A stretch of 64,000 bases of DNA from assembly GCA_032433765.1 (NCBI GenBank), contig JAVIAB010000059.1, forward strand, positions 56,393,103 through 56,457,102, read 5' to 3'. The notes below the pieces were generated by a model. It was not told the DNA's origin and did no database searches. It saw only the letters and a list, made by a program, of their open reading frames with translations. A program made the position numbers and the translations under genes. Below, one piece after another: positions 33,386 to 43,576 of the stretch (its first letter is position 1; every line of letters begins with the position of its first letter). The DNA comes from Megaustenia siamemsis. Its lineage: Eukaryota; Mollusca; Gastropoda; Stylommatophora; Ariophantidae.

Positions 33386-34129
33386 CTTTAATAAGTGCAG
33401 ACTAAAGCAAATAAATAATATTAGCCTACGAAATGTGTAATAGTATATTCGAAAATGTGTAATATAATTATTAAAAAATATAATAAATTATCATTTTCTT
33501 TCATAATTCGTTAATATGTTCAAGGCTACCGGCGGTAGCTTCGACAACATAGAGAATACGCCACTGTTATATACTACTACTACAAACACTATTACTACTA
33601 CCACTGCTACTGCCACTGCAACTTCTACTACTATTATTACTATCACTATCACTGCTGCTGATAATACAGTACACTTCTGCTCTCGCTACTATTACTACTT
33701 GTGTTGTACCACAAACACTTTGCTGCTACCACTACTACTTCTACAACCATTATTGAAACACTATTACTACTATCACTAATACTACTACAGTACTACTCCT
33801 GTTCTCATTAATATTACTACTTGTGTAGTACCACAAGACTATGTACTTTTCAAAGTCAAGAGCTAATCTTTTTAATCGCACTTGTCTATGCTATGGCTGC
33901 GCTATAAACCTCACAGCTGTAGTATTGTACTCAATAACATCAGTAACATCAAGCGCCATGTTTATTGTTGATGGCTACCATGTGTCTCTTCACAACTTTC
34001 TGTTGCCACAGTTGCCATCTACTCCTGATTTCAAATATTCTCTTCAGGGATTTGTATCTTTTCTCCAGCCTTATCGACAGATCATCTTCATTCCACAATA
34101 TGGTTCATTTCTTGGTGTTTTTTCATGAA
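33386..34129. other. Central spacer of the inverted repeat
   Basis: It contains a degenerate (ACT/ATT)n triplet region at 33565-33840 and a unique part at 33841-34129. The open frames there have no recognisable domain. If the inverted repeat were a foldback element this would be its loop. Confidence 0.6.
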
Positions 34130-34815
34130 GCCATGGCTCATATATTGTGTTTCTGTCCTAGCCATGGGTCATCTCTTAGCTTGTGTGTGCTGGCCATGAC
34201 TCATATCTTGGTGTGTGTCATGTTAGTCATATCTCATATCTTGGTGTGTCCGTGTTAATTATGTCTCATATCTTTATGTGTGTCTGTGTTTAGTCATATC
34301 TCATATCTTAGAGTGTACCAGTGTTAGTCATATGTCATATCTTTGTGTGTGCATGTCTGGGTTAGTGATATCTCATATCTTTGAGTGCATGTTTATGTTA
34401 GTCATTTCTCATATCTTTGTGTGTGCATGTCTGTGTTTGTCACATCTCATATCCTTGTGTCTGCATGGCTATGTTAGTCCCATCTCATATCTTTGTGTCT
34501 GCATATCTATGTTAGTCATATCTCTTATCTTTGTGTGCATGTCTATGTTAGGCATGTGTCATATCTTTGTGTGTGCATGTCTATGTATGTTATATCTCAT
34601 ATCTTTATGTGCATGATTATGTTAGTTATGTCATATAATATATCTTGATGTGTGTCAGTGTTAGTCATGCCTCGTATCGCTGTGTGCATCAGAGTGTTAG
34701 TCACATCACACATCTTTGTGTGTGCATGTCTGTGTTAGTCACATCTTACATCTTTGTGCGTGCGTGTCTGTGTTAGTCACATTTCACATCTTTGTGTGTG
34801 CATGTCTGTGTTAGT
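34130..34815. repeat. 36-bp minisatellite, right array (inverted relative to 32.6 kb)
   Basis: The unit tgtgtgcatgtctgtgttag plus tcatatctcatatctt is the reverse complement of the left array. About 19 units of variable length lead into the right unique arm at ctctagtgactc. Confidence 0.93.
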
Positions 34816-35128
34816 CACCTCTAGTGACTCGGGCAGATGGTGCTCGTAAACCTGGGAGGGCCGACCATCTAAGGGCAGAATCCCCCTACAGAAAAGACAA
34901 TCTGCTGCCTTGCAGGAAGATTGGGGACAATCAAAGGCTAGGGAAAGCAAACCCGAATAAAATGCTGTCTGAAATCGGATGCACTGGGCCACTGGCGCAG
35001 AACACAGTGCAACGTTTTAACGGGTGTTCAATCAGAGTGGATCTGGCAAACTCTACTTGTAATGTTCTGTCTGTGGGGGCGATCAACACACTTAGCCTGA
35101 CAGCTGACTTCATGTGAGAGTCTGGAAT
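34816..35128 (+). mobile_element. Right arm of the large inverted repeat
   Basis: Reverse-complementary to 32262-32590 with scattered differences (for example gtgactcgggcag here, gtgactcaggcag there). It ends in the LINE F-like 3' segment (gctgacttcatgtgagagtc), interrupted at gagagtctggaat by the S2 block. The remainder (ccttactctgattg, gatcgcagagag) resumes at 37503. Confidence 0.8.
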
Positions 35129-37489
35129 GGGTACAAATAATAATACATAAATATTATTATATGGGGAACTTCCGAGGCGATAATAGGGAATAATAGAACA
35201 AAGAAGTATGTGTCAGCACTCGGAAAAATTGACAGACAAACAACAATAGAAAAAAACGAAGAACAATATATGGTCCGAAGTGGGATCGAACCCGTACTCA
35301 GTGGCACCGCGCCTTGCCACGAGAAGCCGAACGCTTGGCACACTACCACGCAGCCAACTAAAAAATTGGCTATTGCAGTAGTGTCTTACACGATGACGTT
35401 CTCAATGACTATAGCATAGGGTAACTATCACAGACCGGAAATAAATTGTATATTTGTACTTTCCTATTAATGCAAGTATCTCCCAGTAGGGCTGAATACT
35501 TGTGTTGTAGACAAACATTAATTGGACGAAACAGCACGAATAGTAGTTCCCAGTGATTATATACTGGGTACAAATAATAATACATAAATATTATTATATG
35601 GGGAACTTCCGAGGCGATAATAGGGAATAATAGAACAAAGAAGTATGTGTCAGCACTCGGAAAAATTGACAGACAAACAACAATAGAAAAAAACGAAGAA
35701 CAATATATGGTCCGAAGTGGGATCGAACCCGTACTCAGTGGCACCGCGCCTTGCCACGAGAAGCCGAACGCTTGGCACACTACCACGCAGCCAACTAAAA
35801 AATTGGCTATTGCAGTAGTGTCTTACACGATGACGTTCTCAATGACTATAGCATAGGGTAACTATCACAGACCGGAAATAAATTGTATATTTGTACTTTC
35901 CTATTAATGCAAGTATCTCCCAGTAGGGCTGAATACTTGTGTTGTAGACAAACATTAATTGGACGAAACAGCACGAATAGTAGTTCCCAGTGATTATATA
36001 CTGGGTACAAATAATAATACATAAATATTATTATATATGGGGAACTTCCGAGGCGATAATAGGGAATAATAGAACAAAGAAGTATGTGTCAGCACTCGGA
36101 AAAATTGACAGACAAACAACAATAGAAAAAAACGAAGAACAATATATGGTCCGAAGTGGGATCGAACCCGTACTCAGTGGCACCGCGCCTTGCCACGAGA
36201 AGCCGAACGCTTGGCACACTACCACGCAGCCAACTAAAAAATTGCCTATTGCAGTAGTGTCTTACACGATGACGTTCTCAATGACTATAGCATAGGGTAA
36301 CTATCACAGCCCTACTGGGAGATACTTGCATTAATAGGAAAGTACAAATATACAATTTATTTCCGGTCTGTGATAGTTACCCTATGCTATAGTCATTGAG
36401 AACGTCATCGTGTAAGACACTACTGCAATAGCCAATTTTTTAGTTGGCTGCGTGGTAGTGTGCCAAGCGTTCGGCTTCTCGTGGCAAGGCGCGGTGCCAC
36501 TGAGTACGGGTTCGATCCCACTTCGGACCATATATTGTTCTTCGTTTTTTTCTATTGTTGTTTGTCTGTCAATTTTTCCGAGTGCTGACACATACTTCTT
36601 TGTTCTATTATTCCCTATTATCGCCTCGGAAGTTCCCCATATAATAATATTTATGTATTATTATTTGTACCCAGTATATAATCACTGGGAACTACTATTC
36701 GTGCTGTTTCGTCCAATTAATGTTTGTCTACAACACAAGTATTCAGCCCTACTGGGAGATACTTGCATTAATAGGAAAGTACAAATATACAATTTATTTC
36801 CGGTCTGTGATAGTTACCCTATGCTATAGTCATTGAGAACGTCATCGTGTAAGACACTACTGCAATAGCCAATTTTTTAGTTGGCTGCGTGGTAGTGTGC
36901 CAAGCGTTCGGCTTCTCGTGGCAAGGCGCGGTGCCACTGAGTACGGGTTCGATCCCACTTCGGACCATATATTGTTCTTCGTTTTTTTCTATTGTTGTTT
37001 GTCTGTCAATTTTTCCGAGTGCTGACACATACTTCTTTGTTCTATTATTCCCTATTATCGCCTCGGAAGTTCCCCATATAATAATATTTATGTATTATTA
37101 TTTGTACCCAGTATATAATCACTGGGAACTACTATTCGTGCTGTTTCGTCCAATTAATGTTTGTCTACAACACAAGTATTCAGCCCTACTGGGAGATACT
37201 TGCATTAATAGGAAAGTACAAATATACAATTTATTTCCGGTCTGTGATAGTTACCCTATGCTATAGTCATTGAGAACGTCATCGTGTAAGACACTACTGC
37301 AATAGCCAATTTTTTAGTTGGCTGCGTGGTAGTGTGCCAAGCGTTCGGCTTCTCGTGGCAAGGCGCGGTGCCACTGAGTACGGGTTCGATCCCACTTCGG
37401 ACCATATATTGTTCTTCGTTTTTTTCTATTGTTGTTTGTCTGTCAATTTTTCCGAGTGCTGACACATACTTCTTTGTTCTATTATTCCC
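35129..37489. mobile_element. S2 SINE block: 437-bp units, direct then inverted, with TSD
   Basis: A 437-bp unit (starts such as 35210 and 35647; inverted 36382, 36819, 37256) repeats about 2.7 times in one orientation and about 2.7 times in the other. Each unit holds an S2 SINE core: a tRNA-like head ggctgcgtggtagtgtgcc, B box gggttcgatccc, and a body ending in an (ATT)n-type 3' end with gtaccc. About 197 bp of extra sequence completes the unit. The near-perfect inverted arms 35186-36309 and 36368-37489 surround a 58-bp loop. The whole block is bracketed by gagagtctggaat at 35116-35128 and 37490-37502. Open frames of 69 and 125 residues repeat with the unit and are not credible genes. Confidence 0.92.
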
Positions 37490-37553
37490 GAGAGTCTGGA
37501 ATCCTTACTCTGATTGAGTCCTGATCGCAGAGAGAGAGAGATTCCACAATAAC

Positions 37554-38000
37554 GCGCAGACAAATTAGCTAAAGAGGGAGGGAGATTACCACAAGAGAAC
37601 CATCTGGTCAGTTATGATGAAGCCAAATCCATCCTCAAAGGCCAGTTCCATGAAAATAGGAAACGAGAACACCCAAAGCATAACGAGAGAGACGGATACC
37701 TCCAATTATCAAGAAGGGATCAAGTCATCATACTTCGCCTACGCACTGGCCACAATAGAATGAGAAATCACATGTTCACCAAATTCAAAATAGGTACATT
37801 CAGCCTATGCCACTGTACACTGGACAATATGATTACAAAACATGTTCTACAGGATTGCCCCCAGTACACAGACCTGAGACGTGCAATGTGGTCCACGCCC
37901 ACCTCCCTGGAAGAGAAACTATATGGGGCAATCGAGTCACTTAAACAGAGAGCTGACTTCATGAGAGAGTCTGGAATCCTACTCTGATTGAGACTTGATC

Positions 38001-38036
<36 letters not shown>
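37554..38036 (+). mobile_element. LINE F-2 (jockey/I-like), 3' end with RNase H remnant and zinc knuckle
   Basis: The open frame from 37554 to the stop at 37985-37987 begins in the last part of an RNase H domain (RADKLAKEGGRLPQENH). It continues with KREHPKHNERDGYLQLSRRD, the LRLRTGHNRMRNHMFTKF segment, and a zinc-binding pattern CHC-x10-H-x4-C near 37808-37860 (HVLQDCPQY). It ends in EEKLYGAIESLKQRADFM and ESGILL. A (GA)n tail follows. Flanked by tccacaataac at 37543-37553 and 38037-38047, so it is a 5'-truncated insertion with an 11-bp TSD. It may be the 3' end of the same family as F-1, but I cannot show this because they do not overlap. Confidence 0.88.
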
Positions 38037-38037
<1 letters not shown>

Positions 38038-38224
38038 CCACAATAACTCCACAGAGATCAGATCTCCTCTTCAACACCTTCCCCTATATTGAAGCTCGCG
38101 TGTCACCCACTAGGAAAAGCACTAAAGATTGCCAGATCAGATGCAGAAATTCCTAAGCACCGGAGAAGACCTTGGCCAGCCAACCTCCTTAGTCGTCTCT
38201 TAAGACATGCGTGACACGTGACAG

Positions 38225-38425
38225 TTTTATTTTCTTCTCCGGGCCGTGTTCAGGGCCCCAGTAGCCACAAGGGCGTCATGTTTTCTCTATTTCTTTCTAT
38301 CTTTCTTTCCTCAGTCATTACAGTTGTCCCAAAATATCCCAGTATTCCCCGTCTCAGGACATGGCCACACGATCGTGATTGTCTCCTCCTGATATTGAGA
38401 GCCATCTTTGTTTTAGTTTTAGTTT
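38225..38425 (-). mobile_element. LINE J-1, 3' fragment (distant relative of LINE A)
   Basis: The minus strand gives LNIRRRQSRSCGHVLRRGIL, then FGTTVMTEERKIERNREN. This aligns in layout with the NIRKKQS, GHVMRR, TTGKIEGRRDRGKQREK segment of LINE A but is divergent. It has no tail and its ends are undefined. Confidence 0.6.
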
Positions 38426-38439
38426 ATTTTCAAACGTTC

Positions 38440-38780
38440 TTTTGGACTTTTGAGGGACTGGTTGGTCTCGAGGCAAGACGCCGGCTTCGAGACAGAGAGG
38501 TTGTGGGTTCAAATCCAGGCTGCACCGGTTGGGATTTTTATTTATGATTTCTCTCTGCGGCAACCACCCCTGGTCTCAGCAGCGAGGTCTGGCTTGAAAC
38601 GTCAATTACTCATCGACGGGAAAAAATATGAGCACCTCCGAAGTTGGAGTTATCTGCCACTGCGGCGAGAGACCCCTGTGCGCACGGCTGCCAGGGAAAA
38701 AAGGATTAATATGCAAAATTCAGTTCCTAGTCTCCAGGGACTTCGTCAGAGGTAAAAGCTGGCGAACGATTAAAAAAAAA
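38440..38780 (+). mobile_element. S3, putative tRNA-derived SINE
   Basis: A tRNA-like head carries a perfect-looking B box, ggttcaaatcc (38506-38516), with a weaker A-box-like region (ttggtctcgaggc) about 40 bp before it. A moderately GC-rich body and an A-run at 38771-38780 follow. I see no second copy and no clear TSD, so it could also be a decayed tRNA-like sequence. Confidence 0.5.
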
Positions 38781-38830
38781 AATGTCATTTTTATTATTTT
38801 TCGTTGTATTTTGTGTTTTCAGCATTTCCT

Positions 38831-38982
38831 GTAAAACCACTTTTTTACTTGTCCTCTGCTCGCTAGTATTTTCAATATCCTTCTGTAAAACCACTTTTTT
38901 ACTTGTCCTCTGCTCGCTAGTATTTTCAATATCCTTCTGTAAAACCACTTTTTTTACTTGTCCTCTGCTCGCTAGTATTTTC
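38831..38982. repeat. 54-bp tandem (about 2.8 units), derived from LINE A
   Basis: The unit gtaaaaccacttttttactt, gtcctctgctcgctagtatt, ttcaatatccttct starts at 38831, 38885 and 38939. The part tattttcaatatccttctgt plus aaaaccac closely resembles the minus strand of LINE A (tattctcaacattcttctgt plus aaaaccac near 12360), which encodes the FYRRML segment. Confidence 0.8.
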
Positions 38983-38989
38983 GTCCATA

Positions 38990-39915
38990 GACAAGGACTG
39001 ATTGTACTCAACATGGGAGAGATGTTTCTGTGACTCCCATTAAAAGTAATTCGACATTAATGACACAAGTCAACAGATCCTTGATTGCTTACCTCTAAAT
39101 CATCATCAACTTTTTTTTTTCAGCATAGCTAACAGTTTCTTCGCCTGAATCCCTGTTCTAGACGAGCTTCTAAATCCCAGTAGAGTAGTCGATGCCGCTG
39201 TACTTACCTTTCTTATCAGTGTTCTTCTAAATGTCTCTAACGGTCGGTGTCTCTCCCCCCCCCCCCAAACTACTTTGTGGATTTATTTGTGAATCGTTTG
39301 TTATTAACCCCCACACTCAGACTCCAATTAATGACAGCCATCTGCAGCCCACATTTACGAAACTATACATTTTATTGAAGCCTAATTGGGTACACTCCAA
39401 CCCGGGTACCGCATTGGAAATCTTTCATCCCTAGCAGTAAAACGCTCCTGCTCTGTCATTTCAAGCATGCATCAGAGAGCAGGAGTTTGCGAATAAATAT
39501 CGCATGACTAGTGCAGTCGCCGCGTATTTTACATGCTAGGACTTATCTTCCCTTGATAGATAGAACAAAAAAAATAGTCGTCCACCGGACTGGCGAAAGG
39601 AACGGATGATTTAATGTGCCTTGCCACGCGCTACCCTTTTAGCATGGGGAAGCTGATAAATTGAGTGAGCGTATGGAATTGGTTTGTGTACATCACATTT
39701 TATTTTTTAGATGCTCGCTACTATACATTTCATTAGAATCTGAATAGAAACACAAATACAATGACACTGTCGATAAAAACTTAGCTACAATATAAAGAAA
39801 ACATGGCAAGAGAATACAAGAAAAGCAGAAAGGAAATGGTAAAGTAATAATAAAGTAAAGACAATGTAGAAAAGAAATGGCAGAGCTGATAATAAAAACA
39901 ATGTAAGTAGCAAAT
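38990..39915. other. No gene recognised
   Basis: No supported coding sequence. A 12-C homopolymer lies at 39255-39266. From about 39889 the 45-bp unit found at 40150-40295 first appears. Confidence 0.5.
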
Positions 39916-40295
39916 GAAATGACAAAGTGACAAACAATCAACAATAGAAAAAAAAAAACCAAAGTACAATGTATGGTCCGTACGGGTTCGATCCTGCTTC
40001 GGACTATATATTGTTCTTTGTTTTGTTTTTTTCTGTTGTTGATTATTTGTCATTTTTTCCGAGTGTTGTAAACATACCTCTTCCTCTGAATTGATTCGCC
40101 TCGGAAGTTTCCCTCTAGAATAATATTCATTTATTATTACTTGTCTTCAGAAATGACAAAGTGCTTGATAATAAAAACAATGTAAGTAACAAATGAAATG
40201 ACAAAGTGCTTGATAATAAAAACAATGTAAGTAACAAATGAAATGACAAAGTGCTTGATAATAAAAACAATGTAAGTAACAAATGAAATGACAAA
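39889..40295. repeat. 45-bp tandem (about 4 units), split by an S2 SINE
   Basis: The unit atgacaaagtgcttgataat, aaaaacaatgtaagtaacaa, atgaa has starts 45 bp apart (40155, 40200, 40245, 40290). A related partial unit precedes the SINE at 39889-39929. Confidence 0.85.
39930..40149 (+). mobile_element. S2 SINE, copy with inverted 5' part
   Basis: The right part (from tacgggttcgatcctgc at about 39979) is S2 in plus orientation, from the B box to an (ATT)n-type 3' end. The left part (39930-39978) is the S2 body in the opposite orientation (caacaatagaaaaaaaa, then tatggtccg), replacing the tRNA A-box half. The whole is bracketed by gaaatgacaaagtg at 39916-39929 and 40150-40163. The flanking 45-bp tandem makes the TSD reading slightly ambiguous. 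Confidence 0.75.
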
Positions 40296-40302
40296 GTAGT
40301 AA

Positions 40303-40551
40303 GCAAAGTACCCCTGTCACGCCAAGTGGCGTATAGGGAAATATGATGTTAGTGACCCTATATTTTACAGACTTTCACCACATGATTTTTGGGGTACTGT
40401 GATCGGTATTACGCCCATGCTGCTTTACTTTCCCAGAAAAAATTCGGTACCCATTTAAGGCTGGGTGAACCCGGAAGCCGTCGGTTGGGATCGAACCCTA
40501 CCCCTTGTCCTTTGTAGTCCAGTTCACTAACCACTGAGCTATCGCGGCTCC
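40303..40551 (-). mobile_element. S1 SINE, copy 6
   Basis: Minus-oriented S1. The hairpin cacgccaagtggcgta is at the left; the tRNA-like head (rc of gttgggatcgaaccctac and of accactgagctatcgcggct) is at the right. No clear TSD. Confidence 0.88.
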
Positions 40552-40629
40552 TTTATATTGTTTCATACTTTGTATATATAGTTGACGTGATGTTAGAATT
40601 GTGTGAATTATGGATGATTTGTGATATGG

Positions 40630-40876
40630 GAGATCAGTGGTTAGTGAACTGGACTACAAATGACAAGAGGTAGGGTTCGATCCCAACCGACGGCATCCGA
40701 GTTCACCAAGCCTTAAATGGGCACAGGATTTTTTTCTGGGAAAGTAAAGCGGCAATGGCGTAATACCGACCACTTAACCCCAAAAATCATGCGCTGAAGG
40801 TCTGTAAAATTTATGATCACTAACACCATATTCCCTATACGCCACTTGGCGTGACATGGGTACTTTACTTTGACTT
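40630..40876 (+). mobile_element. S1 SINE, copy 7 (damaged head)
   Basis: Plus-oriented S1 about 80 bp from copy 6, head to head. The first bases including part of the A box are lost (atcagtggttagtgaactgg), while the B box gggttcgatcc and terminal hairpin cgccacttggcg remain. No clear TSD. Confidence 0.85.
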
Positions 40877-41051
40877 TTTACGTGATCTCTTCTATACAAC
40901 AAGTAATAAAACACCCAGAATGAAGAATGGACTTTTAAGTAAGACTTTACTGCTGTTCATCAGCATCTTACACGTAAGTTTTAACAGACTTTTGTAACGT
41001 TCTTTAATGTTTATTGTTTCATGGAATTTATTATTATTAAGTTTAATTTTC

Positions 41052-41845
41052 CATTGAGTGCCGTCTCCGCATCGAAGTTTAGCTATAATGGAGCGCAATT
41101 CCGCTCTGTCTCATTTGATGGTACAGTTTGTTATAGGCTTAATTGTCCATCTTTTGATGTTACTCGTCCATGTTAGTCTTGTTCTGCCTCTGTCTCTTTT
41201 ACTTTGTATGTTCTCTTCCAAGATTACTTTGAGTAGGTTCCCTTGTATTTTAACACGCCCCAAAAAATTGCATTTGTCTTGTCTGAATTGGATTTAGTAG
41301 TTAATTTAAATTAAACATTAATGGAAAAATAATCAATAACCTAAGATATGCTGATGATACTGTTTTACTATCAGAAAATCCTAAAGATAAACAACAATTA
41401 CTATATATCTATGATCTATGATATATGAATATCAAAAACACTAAAACTGTGATAATAAACAGAGATAACACTCAAAACCTACAAGTGGATATCAAAATTG
41501 AAGGAATAGACCTGGAGACAGTTCAGAGCTACAGCTACCCTTGACATACTATAACCAGTGATGGAAAATATAAAACTGAAATAAACAAAAGAAAGAACAG
41601 GAATGGCAAAAAGTAATTTTAATGCCATGAAAAATATACTAACATCAAAACAAATAACACCAGGCCTAAAACTAAGAATAGCAAAATGTTATATCTTCTC
41701 AACATTCATGTATGGTGCAGAAACATAGACATTAGATAGGAAAACATAACAGAAAATTGAAGCCTTTGAAATATGGATTTATAGAATAATATGAAAAATT
41801 GGATGAAAAAAAAAAACAATAAAATATTGAAACAATAAACAAATT
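41052..41845. mobile_element. LINE B-3, copy with inverted 5' part
   Basis: 41052-41310 is the LINE B 3' end on the minus strand (gagtgccgtctccgc end; RQMQFFG segment). 41313-41845 is LINE B on the plus strand: NNLRYADDTVLLSENP with the YADD box at 41347-41358, then a late-RT region ending at the KKNNKILKQ equivalent. The minus part begins just where the plus part stops in the protein (the REL-LN position of B-1). The two pieces therefore make one element whose 5' half is flipped. Stops abound. Confidence 0.82.
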
Positions 41846-41927
41846 AAATTACACCTAATGTAACATTTGTTTTTAGAGAATAATGATTTATTAGTGATGT
41901 TTAAATAAATACTGCCAAATAATCATC

Positions 41928-42104
41928 ATCATCAAGTACCGGGCCTGCTGGCGTAGGTGATCATGTCTCTCCACAACTTTCGATCTCGATAGTTATTTAT
42001 AATTTCTGTTGTTGACCTTCTGCCAAGCCATTCTCTTAAGCTGTCTGGTATTTTCTCTCTTTGCTTCCCTCTATCTCTTCGTCCCTCAATTTTCCCAATA
42101 TACA

Positions 42105-42162
<58 letters not shown>

Positions 42163-42451
42163 ACAATATATTCCAGTTATTCTCATCTCATTACATGGCC
42201 AAAAATGATGAATGTTTCTTCCTAATATTGGAAATTATCGCTCTTTTTGCTTTGGCCTCTTTCAGAACGCTTTCATTACTCTTCTTAACTGTCCATGGTA
42301 TTCTCAACGTTCTTCTGTAAAACCATATTTCTACAGACTCCAGTGATTTTCTTGTCTGTTGTCCTATTGTCCATGATTCACATCCATATGTTAAAACTGG
42401 TTCTACATAACATTTAAGAACTCTTTTTCTTTTTTATATTGTCAAAAATGC
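41928..42451 (-). mobile_element. LINE A-7, 3' portion with internal (AT)n
   Basis: Minus-strand family A: the RRMLRT region, the segment equivalent to GKIEGRRDRGKQREKIP, DSLREWLGRRSTTEIINN, and YASRPGT with a TGA tail at 41928. An (AT)n tract at about 42107-42159 interrupts the sequence just before the GKIEGRRD residues. It is truncated on its 5' side near 42451. Confidence 0.88.
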
Positions 42452-43137
42452 TGCAAAATAGTAGTTGATATAAACGTCCGAGTTTCTCCATTCAAACACA
42501 TCCACAACACGCCAGTGTCAGAATTATGTTTATTCCAACAGAATTGTATTTATCAAAGTAATTAAAGGATGATAACTCTGCATTTACTAATATGATCTCC
42601 ACCGGAAGTCAGTAACTATTTAAAGGAGAAATTAACTGTTGAGCCACTTTAGGGACTTGTTAAACATGTCCAAGGGCGCGCGGCCTAGAGCCGTTTTGAC
42701 TCCATTTTGCGTTATAATGCTCGGACACAGGTTTCAGCCCTCAATAAGAATGACTGGGACTCCAGATATCAGAAAATATATAACAGGCAGATCAACGAAA
42801 AATATAGCTGGTCTGATCTCGTTGCATACAAATAATTCATTGTTTATACTGGAGTCGTCATTTTTAACTGAGCATCAAATATGAATTATACGATTAGGGT
42901 GTTTCCTGACAAAAGTTGCCAGTCTGGGTATAAAAACAGGGGCGTAAATATTTACTCGCCCAAAAGGTTAACACTGATCCTGTGTCTTCCAGGTTGATGG
43001 AACCTGTCCTGTGTACCAACTTTGGCTACAGATACTGAGGAGAAACGTTCTGGCGAAATGTGTTAGAAATGAATTATTAATTTGTGATACCGTCTGTTGC
43101 TGGAATCTTTCTCTCCTCTAACTCTAAATTCGGTATT
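42452..43137. other. No gene recognised
   Basis: Mixed-composition sequence. The 81-residue open frame at 42639-42884 has no recognisable domain and no second line of support. Confidence 0.5.
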
Positions 43138-43576
43138 GCTTCATCTAACTCCTGTAGATTGAACCTTTCTCTCGTGTACTCTTGTTTCATCTAACTCCTG
43201 TAGATTGAACCTTTCTCTCGTGTACTCTTGTTTCATCTAACTCCTGTAGATTGAACCTTTCTCTCGTGTACTCTTGTTTCATCTAACTCCTGTAGATTGA
43301 ACCTTTCTCTCGTGTACTCTTGTTTCATCTAACTCCTGTAGATTGAACCTTTCTCTCGTGTACTCTTGTTTCATCTAACTCCTGTAGATTGAACCTTTCT
43401 CTCGTGTACTCTTGCTTCATCTAACTCCTGTAGACTGAACATTTCTCTCGTGTACTCTTGTTTTATCTGACTCCTGTAGATTGAACCTTTCTCTCGTGTA
43501 CTCTTGCTTCATCTAACTCCTGTAGACTGAACATTTCTCTCGTGTACTCTTGTTTCATCTAACTACTGTATACTGT
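43138..43576. repeat. 46-bp minisatellite, left part (about 9.5 units)
   Basis: The unit ttcatctaactcctgtagat, tgaacctttctctcgtgtac, tcttgt is 46 bp (cctgtag starts at 43151 and 43197). It is homogeneous at first, with gactgaacat variants toward the end. The array stops at 43576 and resumes at 44829. Confidence 0.93.

Noticed and set aside
35210..37465. Repeated 69- and 125-residue open frames in the 437-bp units
   Set aside because: They lie across a tRNA-like SINE head and its flank, recur only because the unit recurs, and have no domain.
39255..39266. Poly-C run as a regulatory site
   Set aside because: Simple homopolymer with no associated gene; a similar run at 57535-57545 is likewise isolated.
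42639..42884. 81-residue open frame as a possible host gene exon
   Set aside because: No domain, splice context or repeat elsewhere; within chance length for AT-moderate sequence.
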